From Microcaldota archaeon (lineage in GTDB: Archaea > Micrarchaeota > Micrarchaeia > Micrarchaeales > CABMGC01), in the NCBI GenBank assembly GCA_021850705.1, contig JAJZKU010000009.1, forward strand, positions 1 to 34,165: 34,165 nucleotides of DNA. Direction: 5' to 3'. Numbering within the stretch: the first letter of the stretch is position 1; each line of letters begins with the position of its first letter. Positions 13,806 to 21,970 of this stretch are shown here, piece by piece. Position numbers and translations under genes: made by a program. The notes beneath the pieces were generated by a model. It searched no databases and had not been told where the DNA came from. It saw only the letters and a program-made list of their open reading frames with translations.

Positions 13806-14675
13806 ATGGATTATGAGGGAGCGGTAGAAGTCATAAACCAGCTTGAAGCTGGCTCTTCTTCAGAAGAGGAATTTACCATAGATGCATTAAAGGCCATAAA
13901 CAATGAGATAAGGCTCAAAGAATTTACAAGGCAGCAGAATGATGTAGAAGCGGTGAAGCTCATCAAGTCCTTATCAAGCCCATCTACGTACCAGCAGCAA
14001 ACCGCAAAACCTGAAACGAGTATAGCACAGCCGATAATAATGCCTCAGCCGCAGATTCAGGTTCCTGCACAGACAAAGCCACAGGAACAGCCGGTTGCCT
14101 CTCAGGCAAAACCAAAGACATCTGCCCAGTCAGCAGCATCAAAAGAGCTCTCTTCTGCAACAGAGGAACTGAAAAGCATTATGGGTGCCGCTTCAAAGAT
14201 AGAGCTTCCGAAGATGAAATTCAATGTTAAGCCAAAAGAGGTCAAAATTCCTCCTGTCCAGGAAGTAAAACCTGTTCCTAATGTACCAATCCAGCAGCCA
14301 AGTCCAGCCGTACATGTACAAGCACCTGTACAGCAAAAGCCGCAGATAGTTAAGAAAGAGCAGAACATTCCGCAAAAACAGGTTTCATCTAATCAGGTTT
14401 CCCAGATGCGCGCAAGGACCTTCAAATCAATACTGGTAGGTCTGCCGCTCCATGATCAGATAGAAGAGCTTACTAAGATAAGTACAGGGATAGACAGGAG
14501 AGCATTCGATAAGGCACACATGAATATAATAATAAACGAGATAAATGCGCTCTACGAGTACTCAATGGCAGAGCAGAAGACTACCAATGTGTTTGAACAG
14601 AGGCTTAGGGACATGAGGACCCAGAGACTGGCTGAGGTAATGGAAAAACTAGGCAAGAAGGGTGTTGCAGGATGA
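13806..14675 (+). CDS. Pro/Gln-rich disordered protein of the pilus operon
   Basis: I do not recognise the family. The 289-residue protein has a helical acidic N-terminus (1-60), a long linker rich in Pro, Gln, Lys, Ser and Val (about 60-200, with runs such as QPQIQVPAQTKPQEQP), and a folded-looking helical C-terminus (about 205-289) with GLPLHDQIEELTKISTGIDR and a final charged coiled-coil-like helix. It has no membrane segment or signal. Its last 4 nt overlap the start of a T2SSF platform protein that also begins with a Pro/Gln-rich region. An adaptor or regulator for the pilus base is plausible, from position and linker similarity only. Confidence 0.7.
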   Translation: MDYEGAVEVINQLEAGSSSEEEFTIDALKAINNEIRLKEFTRQQNDVEAVKLIKSLSSPSTYQQQTAKPETSIAQPIIMPQPQIQVPAQTKPQEQPVASQAKPKTSAQSAASKELSSATEELKSIMGAASKIELPKMKFNVKPKEVKIPPVQEVKPVPNVPIQQPSPAVHVQAPVQQKPQIVKKEQNIPQKQVSSNQVSQMRARTFKSILVGLPLHDQIEELTKISTGIDRRAFDKAHMNIIINEINALYEYSMAEQKTTNVFEQRLRDMRTQRLAEVMEKLGKKGVAG

Positions 14676-15928
14676 GCATAGGCAAAAAGAAAGAGATAAA
14701 GCAGCCCGAGCTAAGACAGATTATAGGATTTACAAAGCCCAAGAAGATCCTTTTCTTCAAGACAAAACCGAAGCCGATATACGGTGCACCTATAAAACAG
14801 CCTCAACAGGCAGCGGCACAGCCTAATCAACAAGGACAACCTTTCATCGCGCAGCAGAATGTATCTCCGCAGGTTCCGCCAGCCCAGCCGCCAACCCAGC
14901 AGCCGGTTGTAAAGCCTGCTGTTCAAAAAGGGAAACGGCCTATGCAGCCGCATCAGGGTTTCTTCAAAAGCAAACCTAAACCTGTTGCTTCAAAGCCCCA
15001 GGCCCAGGGAGTCCCTACATATCAGATATTTAACCAGCAGGATGGCTCACAGAAACCGCAAAAGCCTGCACCAAAGTTCATGGATATAAGGATAAAAAAG
15101 ATACTTAACAAGCAGAAGGATCTTGAGCTCTCGATGCGTGAGCAAAATATCAAAGGAACTCCATATTCATTCATACAAAAAATAATGTACATGTCCATAG
15201 GCATAGCAGTTGCCATGGGGATCGTTGTAACTATCCTGTTTTATGAGTTAACCCTGATTGATACTGCAGTAACTGTCAGCCCGCTCATAGGAGTAATGCT
15301 GGGGTTAGTCGCAGCGATTGCAGGATATATGGTCATATTCAACAACCTCATACTTTATCCTGTAAAGAAGGCGAGGAATTCAGGAAAGGAGATAGAGAAG
15401 GACGTGCTCTTTGCAGCAAGAGACATGATAATAGCGATGAGGTCAGGAATGCCATTATACAATGCAATAGTCACGGTAAGCACAGGATATGGCACCGCGA
15501 GCAGGGAATTTGGAAAGATAGTAGAGACTGTGCAGCTTGGAACTCCAATAGAGAATGCGATAGACAGTGTCTGCTTAAAGACGAAGTCTCCGACATTCAA
15601 CAGGATTATGCTTCAGTCAAGCACAAGCATAAAGGCAGGTGCTGATGTCATAGGCGCGCTGCAGGAAGCGATAGACGAGGTAAGCCAGGAAAGGGTAATC
15701 GAGCTCAGGAGATACGGGCAGAGATTAAATGCGCTTGCTATGTTCTATATGCTTTTCGGAATAATATTCCCGAGCATGGGGATAGCAGTAGCTACCATAA
15801 TGACAACATTCATAAGCATAGTGACTATAAACAACACAACGCTTGGGATGGTATTCGTTGGAATAGTGATTCTTCAGTTCGTATTCCTGAACATGATAAG
15901 GTCCGCAAGGCCTGTATACGCTACATAG
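14672..15928 (+). CDS. T2SSF (PilC/TadC/FlaJ-like) platform protein with Pro/Gln-rich N-terminal extension
   Basis: A type IV pilus/type II secretion inner-membrane platform subunit, 418 residues. The first ~150 residues are cytosolic, basic and Pro/Gln-rich, not part of the family's usual domain. Two membrane segments follow (about 170-192 and 200-225), then a cytoplasmic T2SSF helical bundle with ARDMIIAMRSGMPLYNAIV and GTPIENAIDSV (about 245-340) and two more segments at the C-terminus. Such proteins transmit motion from the assembly ATPase (PilB/TadA/FlaI) to pilin extraction. No ATPase gene is adjacent. It overlaps the upstream gene by 4 nt and is 7 nt from the second platform gene. Confidence 0.83.
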   Translation: MSIGKKKEIKQPELRQIIGFTKPKKILFFKTKPKPIYGAPIKQPQQAAAQPNQQGQPFIAQQNVSPQVPPAQPPTQQPVVKPAVQKGKRPMQPHQGFFKSKPKPVASKPQAQGVPTYQIFNQQDGSQKPQKPAPKFMDIRIKKILNKQKDLELSMREQNIKGTPYSFIQKIMYMSIGIAVAMGIVVTILFYELTLIDTAVTVSPLIGVMLGLVAAIAGYMVIFNNLILYPVKKARNSGKEIEKDVLFAARDMIIAMRSGMPLYNAIVTVSTGYGTASREFGKIVETVQLGTPIENAIDSVCLKTKSPTFNRIMLQSSTSIKAGADVIGALQEAIDEVSQERVIELRRYGQRLNALAMFYMLFGIIFPSMGIAVATIMTTFISIVTINNTTLGMVFVGIVILQFVFLNMIRSARPVYAT

Positions 15929-15935
15929 GGGTTTT

Positions 15936-16931
15936 ATGGCAACAGTAGTATTCGAGAGATTGCTTGGAAGAGGGGTTTCCCAGTTCGTGTCAGAGGAGCT
16001 TGACCTAGCAGGCATAAAAATGACTGCGAACATGATAATAGAGATTGCAATACTCGGGTCTATAATATCCATGATAGCAGTAGCGTTCGTCCTGGCGATA
16101 TATCTGCAGTTCAATCCAATCCTTGCATTCTTCGGAGGAGTATTGGCCGGAGGGATGATAATACTCATCATATATGCAGCTATAGAGTTCAGAATTGAGC
16201 AGAGGAAGAGCTTTGTAGAGAACATACTACCGCTATATCTTGACTTAACAGCCGCAAACGTAAGGTCAGGACTTGCCCTGACAAATGCAATGACGATTGT
16301 TGAAAGACCCGAATTCAAGAAATTCAACGACGATATAAAGCTGATGGGCAAACAGCTCTATTCCGGAGAATCGATGGAACGCGTACTAACGCAGCTTACA
16401 TCAAGGTACAGGTCCCAGGAACTGAAGAGAACAATACGTATGGTTCTAGAAGCAGAGAGGTACGGAGGAGGCATGACCGACCTTTTGAAGCAGATATCCA
16501 AGGACCTTAGAAATGAGCACATCATTCAGAAGGAGGTATCAGGACAGCTGTTTATGTACATGATATTCATAGCATTCGCTGCACTTGCAGCAGCTCCTGT
16601 ACTCTTCGCAATGACGAGTCAGATGATAGGCATAACACTTAATATATGGTCCAAGATATCCCTGAATTCGCTATCCAGCGTTCCTTCTACGGGCATATCA
16701 TTCCTCAAATTCAGCACCCCTCAGATAACCCTTGCGGGATACCAGGACTTTGCGCTTGCATCTATCATTCTCATAACAGGAATGTGCGCTTTCATAGTCT
16801 CTGCAATATCATCAGGAAGAATGATACGTGGTATGAGATACCTGCCGCTGTTCATACTGATGGGGCTTCTGGTATATTTCATAGTAAGTCTGGTAGTAGG
16901 CAACATATTCAGCACGATAGCCGGCGGCTGA
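15936..16931 (+). CDS. Second T2SSF (TadB/TadC-like) platform protein
   Basis: A 331-residue partner of the preceding protein. It has a short N-terminus, two membrane segments (about 35-58 and 62-85), the T2SSF domain with NVRSGLALTNAMTIV and YSGESMERVLTQLTSRYRS (about 105-200), and hydrophobic segments near 205-230, 265-285 and 300-325. Paired T2SSF proteins are the rule in Tad-like pili and in many archaeal pili, where they form a hetero-oligomeric base. With the LamG pilin upstream they suggest a dedicated surface pilus, though the motor ATPase and prepilin peptidase must be encoded elsewhere. The gene ends 45 nt from the convergent glycosyltransferase. Confidence 0.85.
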   Translation: MATVVFERLLGRGVSQFVSEELDLAGIKMTANMIIEIAILGSIISMIAVAFVLAIYLQFNPILAFFGGVLAGGMIILIIYAAIEFRIEQRKSFVENILPLYLDLTAANVRSGLALTNAMTIVERPEFKKFNDDIKLMGKQLYSGESMERVLTQLTSRYRSQELKRTIRMVLEAERYGGGMTDLLKQISKDLRNEHIIQKEVSGQLFMYMIFIAFAALAAAPVLFAMTSQMIGITLNIWSKISLNSLSSVPSTGISFLKFSTPQITLAGYQDFALASIILITGMCAFIVSAISSGRMIRGMRYLPLFILMGLLVYFIVSLVVGNIFSTIAGG

Positions 16932-16976
16932 GATCAGGCATTCATACAAAGAGAAAGACAAAGTATGAAGATCAGA

Positions 16977-17648
16977 TTATAGTATATTCTTCACTATCGT
17001 CTTCAGTATCATAAATCCATCGCTGAAGGTGCGAAGCTTCGCCTCTCCGGCCTCTCTTTTTTTCTCTGTGCTTGGTATCTCTATGACTTTGAGATCTGCC
17101 TTCATAGCATTTATGTTTATCTCGGTCTCTATCCCAAAGCCATTCTCCTTAAGGTTCAGTTTGTTTATTACATCCTTCCTGAAGCTTCTGTATCCATAGC
17201 ACATATCACTGTACTTCGAACCAAAGAAAAGATTTACGATGAAGACAAAGAATTTGTTCCCAACCACCCGTATTCCAGAGATATCCTCGCTGCCACCTCC
17301 GACCATGAAGCGCGATCCCATGCAGACATCATAGCCTATTCTTATGCTCTCAACAAGAAGGTTGAGCTCCTTGGGTTCGTTAGATAAATCAGCGTCCATC
17401 GAGACTATTATACTGCCTTTAGCGGATCTGAATCCCTTTCTCAAAGCTGAGCCCTTCCCCTTATTATCGTATATTACTCTTGCTCCTAGCTTCTTTGCTA
17501 TTCTTACTGTATTGTCTGAAGAGTGGCCGTCAACAACAAGTATCTCGCACCGTTTGCACCTGAGATTCTTCCTGATACCATGTATTACCTTTCCTATATT
17601 CTTCTCCTCGTTAAGAGTGGGTATCACTACAGAGACATAATCGTTCAC
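16977..17648 (-). CDS. GT2 glycosyltransferase, dolichol-phosphate mannose synthase-like
   Basis: A 223-residue GT-A fold enzyme. Seen: VVIPTLNEEKNIGKVI at the N-terminus (nucleotide-sugar binding), VVDGHSSDNT (the usual VDDGS position), GKGSALRKGF, and the metal-binding MDADLS; residues 135-165 hold the GSRFMVGGGSEDISG loop typical of DPM1-like members. It has no C-terminal membrane helices, like soluble DPM1. It would move a sugar from a nucleotide donor to dolichol phosphate for N-glycosylation, in line with the many sequons in nearby surface proteins. The start is GTG, overlapping the GTPase stop as GTGA, so translation is likely coupled. Confidence 0.85.
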   Translation of the reverse strand: MNDYVSVVIPTLNEEKNIGKVIHGIRKNLRCKRCEILVVDGHSSDNTVRIAKKLGARVIYDNKGKGSALRKGFRSAKGSIIVSMDADLSNEPKELNLLVESIRIGYDVCMGSRFMVGGGSEDISGIRVVGNKFFVFIVNLFFGSKYSDMCYGYRSFRKDVINKLNLKENGFGIETEININAMKADLKVIEIPSTEKKREAGEAKLRTFSDGFMILKTIVKNIL

Positions 17649-18814
17649 TTCATTGCACCTGTTGAGAATATCTTTATAACATCGTTGTCCTTCAGGATAT
17701 AATCCTTTGGTATGCGAAGCTTTTTCTTTGCATCTATACCGTACTTCATGCCCTTTGCTATATCTGTATGTATCCTCTCTGCAAGCTGTAATGCTGTGGA
17801 ACCGCTGTCCATGAGCACTGCGTCAGGAAGAACATTTCCAAAGTGATCGGTGAACTTGTTTTCATCCTCTACAGGATATGCCACTATCTTATGCAGGACC
17901 TGGAAGACCACCTTAGACAGGATATCGTTTATTCCTGTCCCGTTATGCCTTTGCAGGTATTCGCTCATAATCTGTATGCCATGCTCCTGCTCCAGAGTGG
18001 GTTTTCCTATAATGTGTATGCTGCCTCCAGTATACCTTATGAGTCCTGCAGCTTCTGCTTTCTTTATTGCAAGTTCCATAGCTCCAGAGCACTCTATCAC
18101 CTCATAACCCCTGAGCCTGCTCCTCAACCACTCAAGCTTCTTTGTATCGGATTTGTCCATCTTGTTTGCAGCTATGACTATCGGCTTGCTATCCTCAAGA
18201 AACCTGGATGCGAACTTTGTACATTCGTCTGCGCTCCAGTTTATCTTATTCGATGTAAGGTACTCTGCAGAGATGGCATGCCTCACCTGTTCCTGGGTGG
18301 CCTTGAATCCTGAGAGAAGCATATGCAATCCATTTATTGCATCATCGTTCCTTGAAAGCTGCTGCATGTGCCTCGCTATTATTCCTGATACCCACTCGAC
18401 AAGCTCCTTCCTCACCATAATGACCTCTTCTGCCGGATCTGCCCACTCAACTCTCTCTCCGTGCATATCTGTCTCACCGCTGCAGTCAACAACCTGTATA
18501 AGCGCATCTGCTCCGGCAAGGTCATTCAGGAACTGGTTGCCCATCCCCTTTCCGAGATGGGCTCCCGGTACAAGGCCTGCAACATCTACTACATTTACAG
18601 GAATCTTCCGTATTCCATTGGTGCAGGTGGAGTTCCTCGGTCTGCACTTGACCCCGAGCTCTATCTCAACGCACTCCTTTGAAACATGCGCAACTCCCAG
18701 ATTCGGCTTTATCGTGGTAAATGCATAATCTGCTATATGCACCTCATTCATGGTCAGGGCTGAGAATATGGTCGACTTGCCCTTGTTCGGCGCTCCTATA
18801 AGCCCTATAAGCAT
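17645..18814 (-). CDS. OBG-family GTPase with C-terminal TGS domain (YchF-related archaeal type)
   Basis: A 389-residue P-loop GTPase linked to ribosomes in its family. G1 is GAPNKGKS (7-14), G2 Thr at 33-34 in AFTTIKPN, G3 DVAG (77-80), and G4 NKMD (217-220). An inserted helical domain lies between G3 and G4 (about 125-205). The last ~80 residues form a TGS domain ending in PKDYILKDNDVIKIF, shared with ThrRS and SpoT and used for RNA or ribosome contact. The layout with Tyr/Thr-rich TIKPNLG switch is that of YchF/OBG-type translation factors. It starts with ATG 18814, opposite a divergent membrane-protein gene, and ends overlapping the glycosyltransferase. Confidence 0.88.
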   Translation of the reverse strand: MLIGLIGAPNKGKSTIFSALTMNEVHIADYAFTTIKPNLGVAHVSKECVEIELGVKCRPRNSTCTNGIRKIPVNVVDVAGLVPGAHLGKGMGNQFLNDLAGADALIQVVDCSGETDMHGERVEWADPAEEVIMVRKELVEWVSGIIARHMQQLSRNDDAINGLHMLLSGFKATQEQVRHAISAEYLTSNKINWSADECTKFASRFLEDSKPIVIAANKMDKSDTKKLEWLRSRLRGYEVIECSGAMELAIKKAEAAGLIRYTGGSIHIIGKPTLEQEHGIQIMSEYLQRHNGTGINDILSKVVFQVLHKIVAYPVEDENKFTDHFGNVLPDAVLMDSGSTALQLAERIHTDIAKGMKYGIDAKKKLRIPKDYILKDNDVIKIFSTGAMK

Positions 18815-18855
18815 AAAATCATCAAAAAAGCAGTTATCTCAATTGCTAATGATAC

Positions 18856-18864
18856 TATTAAAAA
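18856..18864 (-). promoter_or_regulatory. TATA-like box for the OBG-type GTPase gene
   Basis: On the minus strand it reads TTTTTAATA, 42-50 nt before the ATG at 18814, giving a leader of about 15-25 nt. It lies in the 90-nt gap shared with the divergent gene at 18905. Confidence 0.4.
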
Positions 18865-18874
18865 GCTACAAACA

Positions 18875-18887
18875 TATTAAAAATATA
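18875..18887 (+). promoter_or_regulatory. TATA box of the 18905-22606 unit
   Basis: TATTAAAAATATA lies 18-30 nt before the GTG at 18905 and 27-39 nt before the ATG at 18914, compatible with a leaderless or very short-leader mRNA starting at either codon. Confidence 0.5.
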
Positions 18888-18904
18888 CATGAGATAAATA
18901 TTTC

Positions 18905-19201
18905 GTGGTAAAGATGCCTAAGGAGAGTCCTAGTGAAAAGAGAGTTGTAGTAGTAGATCCGAAGCTTATCATGGAGCGTATGCTGCATTATAGGGAGAGA
19001 CAGCATGCATGGCACGCCTTCAAGAAGATCTACTGGGGCATATATGCCTTTATAATAGGGGTTGCCCTAATATACTACAATGCGCTCGGACTTACGATAA
19101 ATATTTTCTTAGGGATAGCCGTATTGCTCTTCGCCGTGATGTTCATAATCTCAGGGCTTGTAGAATCGCTTCATCACAAACTTATGAAGAAGTACGGCTG
19201 A
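18905..19201 (+). CDS. Small two-helix membrane protein upstream of secFD
   Basis: A 98-residue protein that I do not recognise. A charged N-terminus (1-40, rich in Lys, Glu, Arg and His) precedes two membrane helices (about 45-63 and 66-87) and a basic tail HHKLMKKYG, so both ends should face the cytosol. The longest reading starts with GTG (18905); ATG at 18914 is equally good given the TATA position. It is 24 nt upstream of secF on the same strand and may be co-transcribed with it, which makes an accessory role in Sec-dependent secretion or membrane insertion a reasonable guess but no more. Confidence 0.65.
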   Translation: MVKMPKESPSEKRVVVVDPKLIMERMLHYRERQHAWHAFKKIYWGIYAFIIGVALIYYNALGLTINIFLGIAVLLFAVMFIISGLVESLHHKLMKKYG

Positions 19202-19225
19202 ACTATATCTTCGTTGCTGATTTAA

Positions 19226-20380
19226 ATGCAAATAAAGCTACCTAACATATACAACAACAAGAACGTCAAGTTCTTCATTCTGATACCGATAGCTATGATG
19301 CTGGTCTCAATCTATCTTTCACAGGGAATAGTCCTAGACTCATCACTCGGCGGAGGCATAAGCATGGTCATACAGACAAACACTACTCTCAGCGCTTCAC
19401 AGATAGCCTCTCTGGTAAGCTCAAGACTGAATACCCCCTCCCCTTCAATAGTAAAGAGCAGTGGGACGGTAGGCATAACCATAGCAGCAAATACCAGTCT
19501 ATCGAACGCTGAGAACTATCTGATAAATCTCTACTCTTACAACTCAAACTACACCTCATACTATGTCAATTACACCAACTACTCTATAGGCCTGCAGCAC
19601 AACCCTTCCAATGCCACTATCCGTGCGCTGCAGAACAAGACATCTGCTGCGCTTGCTTCTAATCTCAATGGCATGTCATCAAGCCTATCTTCAGAGCTGC
19701 AGGAACTCAAGCCGTTCATAGGTACAAAGAGCTACAACAGCTCCAACCCGAGCGAGATGCTGGCTGTTGCCCAATCTGCATACTCAAATGCAAGCAAAGT
19801 CTACCAGAATCAGGTAATAAACAAACTCCATGCTGTAATTCCATTCACCTCTTATTCATATGAGCAGGTATCTGCAATACAGGGCAAGTTCTTCCTAGGT
19901 ACTATAGAGCAGATAATAATAATCGCATTCATACTAATCTCGATAGTTGTACTGATAATATTCAGGAGCATAGTCCCGTCATTTGCAATAGTATTCGGCG
20001 CTGCAAACGACATAATAGTGGCACTCGGTGCAATGGCAATATTCAAGATACCCCTGGGAGTGACCAGCATAGCCGGACTTCTTATGCTTTTAGGTTATTC
20101 GATAGATACGGACGTGCTTGCAGGTATAAGGATACTTAAAAGGAGTGAGGGCACTCCGGAGGACCGGGCATACTCTGCATTTAAGACAGGAATGACTATG
20201 ACGAGTGCAGCAATAATCTCATTCGCAGTGCTCTTTGCAGTATCTTTGATAGCTTATGTACCAACTTATTACGAGATAGCGGGAGTCGTACTATTCGGAT
20301 TGATAGGAGATATATTCACAACATGGTTTGGTAATGCAGTAATGATACTGACATATGCAAAAAGGAAAAGGAGAATGTAA
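19226..20380 (+). CDS. secF: Protein-export membrane protein SecF (archaeal)
   Basis: A 384-residue subunit of the SecDF complex, which uses the ion gradient to help translocated proteins leave the SecYEG channel. Seen: TM1 (about 13-32), a large extracytoplasmic domain (33-222), then five membrane helices with the SecF motifs, including FGAANDIIVALGAMAIF and LLGYSIDTDVLAGIRILK in the TM4-TM5 region. The outer domain is rich in Asn/Ser/Tyr and holds nine N-x-S/T sequons by my count, with an inserted helical stretch (about 115-205) not seen in shorter archaeal SecF proteins. The stop overlaps the secD start (TAATG). Order secF-secD, reverse of bacteria, is common in archaea. Confidence 0.9.
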   Translation: MQIKLPNIYNNKNVKFFILIPIAMMLVSIYLSQGIVLDSSLGGGISMVIQTNTTLSASQIASLVSSRLNTPSPSIVKSSGTVGITIAANTSLSNAENYLINLYSYNSNYTSYYVNYTNYSIGLQHNPSNATIRALQNKTSAALASNLNGMSSSLSSELQELKPFIGTKSYNSSNPSEMLAVAQSAYSNASKVYQNQVINKLHAVIPFTSYSYEQVSAIQGKFFLGTIEQIIIIAFILISIVVLIIFRSIVPSFAIVFGAANDIIVALGAMAIFKIPLGVTSIAGLLMLLGYSIDTDVLAGIRILKRSEGTPEDRAYSAFKTGMTMTSAAIISFAVLFAVSLIAYVPTYYEIAGVVLFGLIGDIFTTWFGNAVMILTYAKRKRRM

Positions 20381-21966
20381 TGGCAGCAAAAAAATATCTT
20401 AAGGATTTCAGGATACTCTCTCTGATAGCGATAGTAGTCATACTTGCAATATTTGATTATCACTACGGTCTCCATCTCGGGATAGAATTTGCGGGAGGAA
20501 CGCAAATACCGATAACGCTGCAGCATTCTGTGAATCCGGCAGAGATGGCAAACATAACGAGCATATTGCAGCAAAGATTGTCCACCTTCGGCTTGAAGGA
20601 GATACAGGTTACCGGCATAGGGGATTCACAGGTTCAGGTGGAGATACCCACTGTCTCTCCCTCGGAGATAAACGATACTATAAACATAATAAACTCCCAG
20701 GGAATCTTCCAGGGAGTAATAAACGGCAAAGAAGCCATAAATGGCTCATCAATACTCTCGGGAAGCGTAGGCGCCGCCCAGCCTATAGAATCAGGGGGAA
20801 ACGTCACATGGCAGGTAAACTTCTATATAACTACAAGTGCTGCTCAGAAATTTGCAAAGGTAGCGTTTGGACAGGCAAACAAGCCAATATACTTCTTCCT
20901 TGACAGGCCAACATCTGCCATAATGCTGCTCAACGCATCTACACTTCAGGGCAACCTCTCACTGTCACAGACATCGGAGCTAAGCGTGCTACAAAACACA
21001 CTGCTTCTTGACGGCAATTCCATACTTATAAAGACATACGCCCCTGGACAGAATTATTCTCCAGTATATGCTTTCCTTAATTCAAGCAGGGCAACCCATA
21101 ATTTGGTGCTGCTTGCATATAACACTCCAAATGCGATAGTGCAGGATGCGAACTCACTTAATTATACGCTATCATTCCATACTCCGCAGAACATCACTCC
21201 CACTATAGGCGCGGTCCAGGCAAATATAACCAGCACGGAGTACATAGTAAACACGTGGCCTGCAGTCGGTCTTCTGTCTGCCCCTATACTGAATCCGGGA
21301 GTTACAAACGGTAACATAAGCCAAGGTTATATCATATCAGGAGCAGCACCCAGCACCCTTCCATTTCCTGGAAAGGTAGCGTATGCAGAGAACCAGTCAA
21401 AGACCATAACGAGCATATTGCAGGGAGGTGCCCTTCCAGTACTTGTAATAGTTGGCACACCAACTGTAACTCCACCTACCATAGGCTCCCAGTTCGAGAG
21501 CGTGAGTCTTATAGCACTCATAATAGCAGTACTGGCGATAAGCGTAATAATAGTATTCAGATACAAACGTTTATTCCTCATAGCTCCGATACTCCTTACA
21601 ACATTTGCAGAATTATTCATAATACTTTCAATAATAGGGCTTGTTGGAACAATAGATCTTGCAGCAGTTGCAGGAATAATAGCGGTAATAGGTACGGGAG
21701 TGGACGCACAGATAATCATAACAGACGAACTTCTTGTGGCGCATGGATCTGACCCGCATATGATAAAGACAAGGCTTGGCGATGCATTCTATATAGTCTG
21801 GGCAGATGCTGGTCTTCTGGTGATAGCGATGCTGCCACTCTTCTTTTCAACATCTCTAATATCTGTAATAGGCTTCTCCGAATCGACCATAATAGGCGCG
21901 CTCCTTGGAGCGTTCCTGACAAGACCGACATACGGTTCCATAATATCCAAGCACTACTCAAAGTGA
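20380..21966 (+). CDS. secD: Protein-export membrane protein SecD (archaeal)
   Basis: Partner of SecF, 528 residues. TM1 (10-26) is followed by the D1 motif GLHLGIEFAGGTQIPI, an extracytoplasmic region of about 340 residues with the P1-head pattern (LQQRLSTFGLKEIQV and VQVEIPTVSP), and five membrane helices from about residue 370, with TGVDAQIIITDELL marking the TM4-TM5 junction. About thirteen N-glycosylation sequons are spread over the outer domain. The start codon shares one base with the secF stop, so synthesis should be stoichiometric. It ends 4 nt before nmd3. Assignment is firm for family and topology. Confidence 0.9.
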   Translation: MAAKKYLKDFRILSLIAIVVILAIFDYHYGLHLGIEFAGGTQIPITLQHSVNPAEMANITSILQQRLSTFGLKEIQVTGIGDSQVQVEIPTVSPSEINDTINIINSQGIFQGVINGKEAINGSSILSGSVGAAQPIESGGNVTWQVNFYITTSAAQKFAKVAFGQANKPIYFFLDRPTSAIMLLNASTLQGNLSLSQTSELSVLQNTLLLDGNSILIKTYAPGQNYSPVYAFLNSSRATHNLVLLAYNTPNAIVQDANSLNYTLSFHTPQNITPTIGAVQANITSTEYIVNTWPAVGLLSAPILNPGVTNGNISQGYIISGAAPSTLPFPGKVAYAENQSKTITSILQGGALPVLVIVGTPTVTPPTIGSQFESVSLIALIIAVLAISVIIVFRYKRLFLIAPILLTTFAELFIILSIIGLVGTIDLAAVAGIIAVIGTGVDAQIIITDELLVAHGSDPHMIKTRLGDAFYIVWADAGLLVIAMLPLFFSTSLISVIGFSESTIIGALLGAFLTRPTYGSIISKHYSK

Positions 21967-21970
21967 TAAG

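Noticed and set aside
15725-16351. 208-codon antisense frame over the T2SSF genes
   Set aside because: Crosses two clear sense genes; composition is what reverse reading of hydrophobic membrane codons gives.
17843-18728. Long plus-strand frames opposite the OBG-type GTPase
   Set aside because: The minus-strand protein has all G motifs and a TGS domain; the plus-strand frames are shadows.
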